From positions 1-29,742 of IMG/VR virus record IMGVR_UViG_3300032046_000151: a stretch of DNA of 29,742 nucleotides. One strand, 5' to 3'. The first letter of the stretch is position 1. Each line of letters starts with the position of its first letter. The position numbers and the translations under genes are program-made. This DNA is from a virus. Below, one piece after another: positions 7,658-14,204 of this stretch. The notes beneath the pieces were generated by a model. It made no database searches, was not told the DNA's origin, and saw only the letters and a program-made list of their open reading frames with translations.

Positions 7658-8085
7658 GCGAAGATAATAAACCGCAACATATCTCTAACGAAGATTTGCG
7701 CATAGCCGCGGTTAATGAGGTAAGTAGACATACAAAGGCGCTTGATAATCTCGACGAGTTTGTCAAAAAAGTAGGAAAACAGTTTATAGAAAGTAAACTT
7801 TATCATTTTCCTAAATTGTGCCTTGAGGCGCGCAGGGTTAATTATTTAAAGATAAAAGAGAATGAAGTGTTAGGCAATCCCGAAGGTTGGTCTAAAACTA
7901 AAGATTTTAAGTTTGATTATACTATCCCGAATGAGCTTTATATGTTTATGGTCAATATGGTCTATCGTGAATTTTGGGCTGAGGAGAACGAGAGAGTTTG
8001 GCGGTCGTTTATGAAGGGGATTATGCGCGGTAGTGAACCGATGGAATTATTAAAAAAAGTAAGGCTTCACTATCTTGCTCAATAA
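7654..8085 (+). CDS. Hypothetical helical protein in sugar cassette
   Basis: This 143-aa protein starts at ATG 7654, overlapping the methyltransferase stop (ATGA), with a G-rich run at 7641-7646 as a possible ribosome site. It is hydrophilic and helical, with a Trp/Tyr-rich C-terminal half (FMVNMVYREFWAEENERVW). I recognise no domain. The tight coupling suggests it works with its neighbours. Confidence 0.75.
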   Translation: MSEDNKPQHISNEDLRIAAVNEVSRHTKALDNLDEFVKKVGKQFIESKLYHFPKLCLEARRVNYLKIKENEVLGNPEGWSKTKDFKFDYTIPNELYMFMVNMVYREFWAEENERVWRSFMKGIMRGSEPMELLKKVRLHYLAQ

Positions 8086-8576
8086 TGGGACATTCATTAG
8101 CAAAATTATCTAAAAAGGAAATCGCAAATAAGGCAATCTTTGATTCTCGTTTTGTGGTTGAACTTTGCGAAAAAGTCCATTTCCATTACCGGAACTTACG
8201 TATCCTTTTAAGCCTGCCGGATTTCCTTGAATTAGCCAAGGGCTTGATTGTAGCTATGGAAAGGTGGCAGAAATTAGGCCAACCGGAGCCGCAAAAGGGG
8301 CAACACCTTGAATTATGCCGCAGGAAGGTGGCTACGGAGGCCTACAATGAGCAGATACAGGTTAATCTGAACCAGAACCTATACAATGCCAATAAGGGCA
8401 AAATATACGCTGAGGGATGTGAATTTGAAGAGGAAAAATATATACATATCAAGATGAGGGATACAAGATGGGAATGCTCCATTTCTGAATTTCATTTGAT
8501 TGCGGATGCTTTTAAAGAAGCGGAGGAAAAATTATGCCAAGTTGTATTGATTGCGGAAAACAAATTAAAGATTTAA
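8085..8576 (+). CDS. Unknown protein with HFHYRNLRI motif
   Basis: This 163-aa protein starts at ATG 8085 within a TAATG overlap with the previous stop. Residues 32-41 read HFHYRNLRIL, and a GQHLELCRR segment follows near 92-100. The closely spaced His, Tyr, Arg and Cys residues look like a conserved active or metal-binding surface, but I cannot assign a family. The C-terminal half is mixed beta and helical. It overlaps the GT2 gene by 43 bp, which points to coordinated expression and a function related to glycosylation. Confidence 0.75.
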   Translation: MGHSLAKLSKKEIANKAIFDSRFVVELCEKVHFHYRNLRILLSLPDFLELAKGLIVAMERWQKLGQPEPQKGQHLELCRRKVATEAYNEQIQVNLNQNLYNANKGKIYAEGCEFEEEKYIHIKMRDTRWECSISEFHLIADAFKEAEEKLCQVVLIAENKLKI

Positions 8577-9277
8577 AGATTGCCATTCTTGTCCCAAGTT
8601 ATAAACGACAAGAATACACTCTTAAATGTATTAAGGCCTTAGAAGAAGCGCAGGAATATCCTAATGTTACATTCTTTCTTGTAGATGATGGCTCTGAAGA
8701 TGGCACGGAAGATATATTAAGGCACGCTAATTTGAACAGAGAGGTAACCATTCATTATAAAAATATGGGTTTACGCAATGTCTTGATAGATTTCATTGAA
8801 TGGGCAAAATTAAAAGATTTTGACATTATGGGCGTAATCGGCAATGACTGCATTGTGCCTAAAAACTGGTTGAATGATTTACTTAGTATCTTTAAAGAAT
8901 CCGATGTGCAAGTGCTTTCTCCGAATGTTTTTCCGTCTAACGCGGCTTATAGATATGGCCGGAAGGTGGAGGGTTTGCCCTATTTGCCTTCACAGATAGT
9001 CGGCGGTTTATGGTTTATGTATGTTGATTTGGTCAAAGAAATAGATTTTACAAAACACGATGTTAGGGGTATTAAGGGAGCTTTTAATATTTTGAGACAG
9101 ATTATCATTGAGAAAGACCCGAAGATCGGCTGGTTGCCTAATGTAGTAGTACAAGATTTAGGCCATTGGTCGGGGATGCACCCAGAGTATATAAAGAGTA
9201 AAGAGCATTTGCAATATTATGAGGAGATAGGAAGGAATACCGATATGAAAAAATTATTTTGGTATCCTCTATTTTAG
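8534..9277 (+). CDS. Family 2 glycosyltransferase
   Basis: This 247-aa GT-A enzyme should transfer a sugar from a nucleotide-sugar donor. The N-terminal fold shows KIAILVPSYKR at residues 15-25 and FLVDDGSEDGT at 48-58, which bind the nucleotide. MGVIGNDCIVPKNWL near 102 sits where the DxD metal motif normally is, here as GND rather than DxD. A short CIDCGK at residues 4-9 precedes the fold and may be a zinc knuckle. The start ATG 8534 has GGAGG upstream inside the previous gene. The acceptor is unknown. Confidence 0.88.
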   Translation: MPSCIDCGKQIKDLKIAILVPSYKRQEYTLKCIKALEEAQEYPNVTFFLVDDGSEDGTEDILRHANLNREVTIHYKNMGLRNVLIDFIEWAKLKDFDIMGVIGNDCIVPKNWLNDLLSIFKESDVQVLSPNVFPSNAAYRYGRKVEGLPYLPSQIVGGLWFMYVDLVKEIDFTKHDVRGIKGAFNILRQIIIEKDPKIGWLPNVVVQDLGHWSGMHPEYIKSKEHLQYYEEIGRNTDMKKLFWYPLF

Positions 9278-9287
9278 GGAAAAAATA

Positions 9288-10454
9288 ATGAAATCACTCG
9301 TCGTGGGATTAGGTGAAGTCGGGCAGGCATTATTTAATATATTAAAATCTACCTATCCCGATATTCAATCTTATGATAAAAATCAAGCAAACGCCATTGC
9401 TCTGCCGATAGATATTATTCATATCTGTTTTCCATATACTGATGATTTTATAAAACAAGTGGACGATTATCTTAAAGCATATCCGTCCATTAAATATTTA
9501 GTTATTCATTCGAGCATAGCGGTAGGAACTACGGCAAAGATAGCCAAAGACGCAAAATGCAAAGTATGTTATTCCCCTATTCGTGGACACCACGAGAATA
9601 TGGAAAAAGAAATTCTGACTTATGTCAAATATATTGCCTTTGATAATGTTGTATTATCTGATGAAATTAGCCAATATTTTGAGAAAGCAGGGATAAAAAC
9701 CAAGATGATGTTTGGCACGGAATCTGCCGAATTGATGAAATTATTGGAACTCTATCGGTATGGTCTATATCTTGCAGGTGCGAAAGAACAGGAGAATATC
9801 TGTAAACATTTTGGTAAAGATTATGCGTTGGTAGTTACAGGGTTTGAGGAAACAAGCAATGAGGGATTGATTGAACTTGGTAAATCTCCACAATGCCAAC
9901 CGATACTTTGGCCATTCAAGGATTATGTAGGGGGCCATTGCACGGTTGAGGATATGGAGATATTACTCAAACAGATAGAAATGCCTTTATTAAAAGAGGC
10001 TTATAAAATAGACAGGGGAACGGTAATCTGGGGAAACTGTAATATCTACCCGGGGGCCAAAATTGGCAAGGGCTGTTCAATAGGGCAATTCTGCGAGATA
10101 GATGATGGCGTGGTGATAGGGAATAATGTCAGAATAGGAGCCTTTTGTTTTATTCCTTCAGGCGTAACTATTGAGGATAATTGTTTCATTGCTCCAAGAA
10201 TCTCGTTTAGCAATGACAAAAAACCGCCTTCTGATAAACAATGCTGGGGTAAGATCCTTATTAAAAAAGGCGCAATGATAGGTATGGGTTCAATTATCTT
10301 GCCTTGCGTTACAATCGGTGAAAATGCCGTAATAGGCGCAGGTTCGGTTGTAACGAAGGATATCCCGGATAATGAAGTATGGTATGGACAAGCGGCGTAT
10401 AAACATAATACAAAAGGGGAAGTTTATGCAGATAGTAGAGATCATCAATCATAA
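9288..10454 (+). CDS. Sugar dehydrogenase-like / hexapeptide acetyltransferase fusion
   Basis: This 388-aa protein has two parts. Residues 1-235 resemble the UDP-glucose/UDP-ManNAc 6-dehydrogenase family: an NAD-binding GLGEVGQAL at 7-15, VIHSSIAVGTT near 82, and VGGHC ending at Cys218, which matches the family's catalytic GGHC cysteine. The usual C-terminal nucleotide-binding domain is missing. Residues 240-380 are a left-handed beta helix of hexapeptide repeats (IYPGAKIGKGCSIGQF, then GVVIGNNVRIGAF) ending AVIGAGSVVTKDIP, as in WbpD-like N-acetyltransferases. WbpA- and WbpD-type steps act in one pathway for acetamido-uronic sugars, so the fusion is logical. The substrate is inferred. The shortened dehydrogenase half could also be non-catalytic. 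Confidence 0.85.
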   Translation: MKSLVVGLGEVGQALFNILKSTYPDIQSYDKNQANAIALPIDIIHICFPYTDDFIKQVDDYLKAYPSIKYLVIHSSIAVGTTAKIAKDAKCKVCYSPIRGHHENMEKEILTYVKYIAFDNVVLSDEISQYFEKAGIKTKMMFGTESAELMKLLELYRYGLYLAGAKEQENICKHFGKDYALVVTGFEETSNEGLIELGKSPQCQPILWPFKDYVGGHCTVEDMEILLKQIEMPLLKEAYKIDRGTVIWGNCNIYPGAKIGKGCSIGQFCEIDDGVVIGNNVRIGAFCFIPSGVTIEDNCFIAPRISFSNDKKPPSDKQCWGKILIKKGAMIGMGSIILPCVTIGENAVIGAGSVVTKDIPDNEVWYGQAAYKHNTKGEVYADSRDHQS

Positions 10455-10515
10455 CGGCTTGATTTATCAGCCGATACCTTTTCTTGAATATCTGAATAAA
10501 TGGGATAAAACATGA
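10426..10515 (+). CDS. 29-aa ORF overlapping both neighbours
   Basis: ATG 10426 has AGGGGAAG a few bases upstream and reads MQIVEIINHNGLIYQPIPF... to TGA 10513-10515, which overlaps the next ATG (ATGA at 10512). It overlaps the fusion gene by 29 bp. The ribosome site and coupling arrangement suggest it is translated. The function is unknown. Confidence 0.5.
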   Translation: MQIVEIINHNGLIYQPIPFLEYLNKWDKT

Positions 10516-11051
10516 GGATTGCAATTCACCAGGCTAATTTTTGTCCGTGGTTTCCTTTTTACCAAAAAATACACCAATCCGATATATTCGTAATTTTAAA
10601 AGAAGTGCAATTTCCTAAGAATAGTTGGACTAACCGTTGCCAGGTAAATGGCAAATGGTGGACTAATCCTGTTGAACACGGCCTCGTGCCTATCAAGGAA
10701 AAGAAATATACTACAGGGCAATCATTATTGGAACTTAACCTAATATTGATTTACGCTATGGCTAAATTGCTGAATATAGATACGAATAAGATAAAATTTG
10801 ATTTTCCGACGGAGAAGAAAGGTACGGAACGGATAGTCGAAATATGCAAGTATTATGAGGCAGATGAATATTTGGCTAATCCAGAAGCAACATTGAATTA
10901 TCTTGACGAGAAGATACTTAATGATAATGGGATAACCCTTATTCCTTTCGTAAGCCATCATAAGAAACATATTTTCGAATATTTTAATTCTATCGGGATT
11001 GAGAAAACAAGAGAATTATTGAATGAGCGGCAGACAAGCCAAACGACTTAG
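10512..11051 (+). CDS. WbqC-family protein
   Basis: This 179-aa protein has the WbqC-like signature: IAIHQANFCPWFPFYQKI at residues 3-20, SDIFVILKEVQFPKNSWTNR after it, and a region rich in conserved Trp and Asn (KWWTNPVEHG). WbqC-family genes lie in polysaccharide and O-antigen clusters and are thought to take part in sugar modification, though the reaction is poorly defined. Here it sits directly after the dehydrogenase/acetyltransferase fusion, matching that context. The protein is somewhat short, with a C-terminal HHKKHIFEYFNSIG segment. It starts at ATG 10512, coupled to the 29-aa ORF. Confidence 0.85.
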   Translation: MRIAIHQANFCPWFPFYQKIHQSDIFVILKEVQFPKNSWTNRCQVNGKWWTNPVEHGLVPIKEKKYTTGQSLLELNLILIYAMAKLLNIDTNKIKFDFPTEKKGTERIVEICKYYEADEYLANPEATLNYLDEKILNDNGITLIPFVSHHKKHIFEYFNSIGIEKTRELLNERQTSQTT

Positions 11052-11172
11052 ACAGGTAGCGAGAGAAGCAGGCAAGAAAGAGGCATTGAGATATATGACT
11101 TTGGTGTTAGCGGGTAAGAATTTTTGGGGTAGGTTACAAGTGGCTTGGAGGATATTGAAGTGCAGGATTTAA
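11023..11172 (+). CDS. 49-aa highly basic hypothetical protein
   Basis: ATG 11023 lies inside the end of the WbqC gene, and the frame runs to TAA 11170-11172. The peptide begins MSGRQAKRLRQVAREAGKK and ends NFWGRLQVAWRILKCRI. The basic helical head and the Trp-rich tail of the form FWxRLxxAWRIL look like a small conserved phage protein, possibly membrane- or nucleic-acid-associated. It overlaps both neighbours by short stretches. Confidence 0.6.
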   Translation: MSGRQAKRLRQVAREAGKKEALRYMTLVLAGKNFWGRLQVAWRILKCRI

Positions 11173-12161
11173 AACAATTCTTCTCTTTTATGAATGATAT
11201 AAATTTTTCTTATATAGTTTTAAGGAATTGGGAAGGTTTACCTTATTCTGTTGAATTAGGCGAACACTCTGACCTTGATTTGCTTGTTTATGATATGGAA
11301 CATTGGAAAGAGATTTATCCTGAAGCCAAACAGGTTTATCCTGACCCAAGAGTGCAGTTTAAAGTGCCGGTAAACGGAAGTTTCATTCAAGTTGATGTTC
11401 GGCATATCGGGGATGGTTATTATCCGCAACACTTCCAGAAACTTCTACTTAAAACTAAGGTCTGGAATACAGAAGGGTTTTTTATTCCTGCCTTTCCGCT
11501 TTTTCGTATTGCCCTTGCTTATCATTGTGTTCACCATAAGAATGAGAATAAATATTCTCGCTGGTTAGGCGAAATAAAGATTGAAGAACTCCTTTCCGCA
11601 TTAAAAGAATCAGACATTGGATGGGTTGAGCCGAAAGACCCAAGTGTAGGCAGGTTTAATTCTTATCTTAAAGGCGCGACTGCCACAATAGAAAAACAAG
11701 ATGACAGGGTTATAAAAAAACAAACTAATTATCTGGATTACGATTTGATTAAAAACGAAGTCCGCATTTTATCTAAATGCGACTCAAGGCATTTTCCTAA
11801 AATTTATAAAGCGGATGAGGACTCAATAGAACTTGAGGATTGCGGGAATGACTTAACTATTAAAAACCTGCCTAATGATTGGAAACAACAATTAGTGGAA
11901 ATCGTTAAGGATTTAAAAAAATATAAGATAGAACACAATGATATAAGATTAGAAAATTTAACAGTTAAAAATAATATAATTTATTTGATAGATTTTGGAT
12001 GGAGTTCTTTGAAGGGTGAAGATAAAAGTTATTTCCCTCAATGTTTAGGTTACCCCAATAGATTATCTTCGGGCTTATTGGATGACAATTATTCTATGGG
12101 TTGTGTAATTAAACAAATTGAATATAAATTAAACGAAAAAGCGGATGTTATATCAGTGTAA
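11160..12161 (+). CDS. Nucleotidyltransferase-like / protein kinase-like fusion
   Basis: The GTG at 11160 was chosen because GGAGG at 11147-11151 sits eight bases upstream; a TTG at 11145 has nothing similar. The product is 333 aa. The N-terminal half has YIVLRNWEGLP and EHSDLDLLV (residues 35-43), the acidic metal-binding pattern of nucleotidyltransferase folds (G/H-S-D-x-D). The C-terminal half has a kinase-like core: HNDIRLENLTVKNN near 260 (catalytic Asp and Asn) and IYLIDFGWSS about ten residues later (DFG metal loop). The ATP-binding half of the kinase fold is small. The fusion may phosphorylate a lipid, sugar or protein; the substrate is unknown. Confidence 0.72.
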   Translation: MQDLKQFFSFMNDINFSYIVLRNWEGLPYSVELGEHSDLDLLVYDMEHWKEIYPEAKQVYPDPRVQFKVPVNGSFIQVDVRHIGDGYYPQHFQKLLLKTKVWNTEGFFIPAFPLFRIALAYHCVHHKNENKYSRWLGEIKIEELLSALKESDIGWVEPKDPSVGRFNSYLKGATATIEKQDDRVIKKQTNYLDYDLIKNEVRILSKCDSRHFPKIYKADEDSIELEDCGNDLTIKNLPNDWKQQLVEIVKDLKKYKIEHNDIRLENLTVKNNIIYLIDFGWSSLKGEDKSYFPQCLGYPNRLSSGLLDDNYSMGCVIKQIEYKLNEKADVISV

Positions 12162-12250
12162 TATTTGTAAAACTATATATCACGCAAAACTATCGGAGAA
12201 TAGAAAATTTGGAAATATTATTTTAGTGTAAGAATAATCAGGGAATTAGA

Positions 12251-12382
12251 ATGGGCAAAGGAAGCAAGCCAAGACCATTAGATAAGCAGAAGTTTGATAA
12301 GAACTTCGATAGAATATTCAAGGGGGGAGAACAATGCCTTGTGGAAGTAGAAAAAAAAGGCGTAAAAGAAGATAAGGAATAA
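12251..12382 (+). CDS. 43-aa MGKGSKPRP-type small phage protein
   Basis: ATG 12251 follows an AGGGA site and reads MGKGSKPRPLDKQKFDKNFD..., ending at TAA 12380-12382. The start resembles small lysine-rich proteins often found in phage genomes. The function is unknown. The 90 bp before it (12162-12250) are AT-rich and hold no other gene that I can see. Confidence 0.55.
   Translation: MGKGSKPRPLDKQKFDKNFDRIFKGGEQCLVEVEKKGVKEDKE
12334..12375 (+). CDS. 13-aa arginine/lysine mini-ORF with strong RBS
   Basis: AGGGGGGAGA at 12321-12330 is one of the stronger ribosome sites in the cassette. It stands four bases before ATG 12334, in a different frame from the 43-aa ORF that contains it. The peptide is MPCGSRKKRRKRR. 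It may be a true micro-protein or a coupling device for the following glycosyltransferase. Confidence 0.35.
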   Translation: MPCGSRKKRRKRR

Positions 12383-12383
12383 T

Positions 12384-12389
12384 AAGGAG
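12384..12389 (+). promoter_or_regulatory. Shine-Dalgarno supporting an AUC start
   Basis: AAGGAG at 12384-12389 is followed six bases later by ATC at 12396, in frame with the GT4 gene. No ATG, GTG or TTG in that frame lies nearby until TTG 12459. Confidence 0.55.
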
Positions 12390-12395
12390 AATACT

Positions 12396-13523
12396 ATCAA
12401 AATTTTAGGCTTTGAGAGAAGCACGACTGCGTGCAATCACTACAGAATAGTCCAGCCATTGTATAAACTTCAGGAACACAAGATGGCTGATATATTGACT
12501 ATTCATCAGGGTAATGCTTCGGATTTGGGGTTTGTAACTAATAAGATTATAGAGGCGGATATTATTCTTATCCCAAGGCCGCAGGATGATAGATGGTTTG
12601 ATTTTATCAAAATAGCCCAGAAGCACGGGAAGATCATAGTCGCTGATTTTGATGACCATCCATTTACAATATCGCCTTTTAATCCTGCTTATCGCCACTA
12701 TGGGACATCAGAATTTGATTATAAATGGCCGGATGGCACAGTTACGCCAATCTGGAAAGACGGAGAAAAAGAGTTTCATATTGAAGAAAATATTACCCGT
12801 CAGGATTATTTTAAAGCAGCATTCAAAAGAGTGGATTTAATAAGCACAACAACTCCGATTTTGCAGGATATATTCCTTAAATTAAACAAGAACAGCGTAG
12901 TATTGCCCAATTTAATAGACTTTAATCTTTTCCCTGAAATTGAATGCGTGAAGAAAGAAATTAGGATTGGTTGGCAAGGCGGAGTATCACATTATGAGGA
13001 TTTATATATGGTTGCACCGGCAATCAAAAAAATCATAGCAAAATACGATAATGTTAAATTCATTTTTTTTGGGGATGTACGTTTCTATGGATTATTCAAG
13101 GATATACCGAAAGACAAGATAGAATGGCATCCTTGGGTGCAGAATGTTGCTTATCCCTATAAATTAGTAATATTAAATCTGGATATCGGTTTATGTCCGT
13201 TGATTGATAATGAGTTCAACAGGAATAAATCGGCGATTAAATATTTTGAGTATTCGACAATCAAGATACCGACAATCGCTTCTAACATACCACCCTATTC
13301 GCCAATAATGACTAATGAAGAAAATGGTTTGCTTGTTTCTGACGATGGATGGTTTGAAGTGATGGAACGATTGATTAAAGATAAAACTTTGCGAGACAGT
13401 TTGGCAAAAAGGGCATTTGATAATATTTATTGGAATCACAACGCGGACAAATTTGCTCATCTTTGGATGGATGCTTTTGAAAAATTACTCAAGAAAGATG
13501 TAACAGAACTTGTGGGGGTGTAA
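12396..13523 (+). CDS. Family 4 (GT-B) glycosyltransferase, AUC start
   Basis: From ATC 12396 the protein is 375 aa; from TTG 12459 it would be 354 aa. I prefer the longer form because its first residues, (M)KILGFERSTTACNHYRI, are the natural first strand and loop of a GT-B enzyme, and AAGGAG stands correctly before the ATC. Later features are IVADFDDHPF near 85, RVDLISTTTPIL near 148, IGWQGGVSHYEDL near 190 opening the donor domain, and a C-terminal YSTIKIPTIASNIPPYS then NEENGLLVSD, the GT4 nucleotide-sugar pocket. The enzyme should add a sugar to a glycan or protein in the cytoplasm. It closes the cassette and is followed immediately by the adaptor gene. Confidence 0.83.
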   Translation: MKILGFERSTTACNHYRIVQPLYKLQEHKMADILTIHQGNASDLGFVTNKIIEADIILIPRPQDDRWFDFIKIAQKHGKIIVADFDDHPFTISPFNPAYRHYGTSEFDYKWPDGTVTPIWKDGEKEFHIEENITRQDYFKAAFKRVDLISTTTPILQDIFLKLNKNSVVLPNLIDFNLFPEIECVKKEIRIGWQGGVSHYEDLYMVAPAIKKIIAKYDNVKFIFFGDVRFYGLFKDIPKDKIEWHPWVQNVAYPYKLVILNLDIGLCPLIDNEFNRNKSAIKYFEYSTIKIPTIASNIPPYSPIMTNEENGLLVSDDGWFEVMERLIKDKTLRDSLAKRAFDNIYWNHNADKFAHLWMDAFEKLLKKDVTELVGV

Positions 13524-13524
13524 T

Positions 13525-14202
13525 GTGGATTTCGCAGAACAGCAAACACTCTTATCTGAATTACTCGGGGACCCTAATTCTTCTTCGGATGATATGTGGC
13601 CTCTTGCTAGGCGCAAGGCAGCACTTAACAGGGGCGACATTAGTTTTTGTAAGGATAGCCATTGCACAAGGGCATATGCCACAGGGGCAGTGGCGAGTTA
13701 CGAAATAGCATTGCCAAGCGGATGGCTGGAAACTTTCTGCCTTATCATCAACGATGTGGTAATAGACAATGCAAGGGAAATAGACCTGCACGAATGGGGG
13801 AGATATCATTCGGCTGGCTCGGATGACCCATTTTATTATATCTGGGAATACAGTGGGACAAGAAAGATGAAATTTTTGGCAGGTAGTGGGGTCAATGGAC
13901 AGACTTATGAATTATATTATTTTAGGAAACAGACTACCGCTTTAGATGCCGATGCCGATGAATCAATAATCCCTGATGAATACAGAGAAGCGCCTGTTTA
14001 TCACGCAGCAAATTGGTTACTAAAACAGGCGGGATTAACCGAGTTGGCAGCGCAAAGCCGAGCTGAATATGATAGGCTCGTGGTAGAAGCTACATTAAAA
14101 ACAGAAAAGGAATATAAAAAGGAAAATAGGCCTTTTCCTGACTTGGGCGATAATGTTGAGGGTGGAGGTTATGCCGAGGGAGATGGGGGACATTTTGATT
14201 AA
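13525..14202 (+). CDS. Putative head-tail adaptor
   Basis: This 225-aa protein starts at GTG 13525 with GGGGGTG just upstream and two bases after the glycosyltransferase stop. The N-terminal half has a mostly helical ARRKAALNRGDISFCKDS segment. A beta-rich middle follows (WEYSGTRKMKFLAGSG, then YELYYFRK), and then IIPDEYREAPVYHAANWLLKQ. That pattern is typical of proteins that dock under the portal in short-tailed phages (P22 gp4/T7 gp11 position). The C-terminus is acidic and glycine-rich. The function is inferred from order and sequence character, not a firm family match. Confidence 0.65.
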   Translation: MDFAEQQTLLSELLGDPNSSSDDMWPLARRKAALNRGDISFCKDSHCTRAYATGAVASYEIALPSGWLETFCLIINDVVIDNAREIDLHEWGRYHSAGSDDPFYYIWEYSGTRKMKFLAGSGVNGQTYELYYFRKQTTALDADADESIIPDEYREAPVYHAANWLLKQAGLTELAAQSRAEYDRLVVEATLKTEKEYKKENRPFPDLGDNVEGGGYAEGDGGHFD

Positions 14203-14204
14203 AG

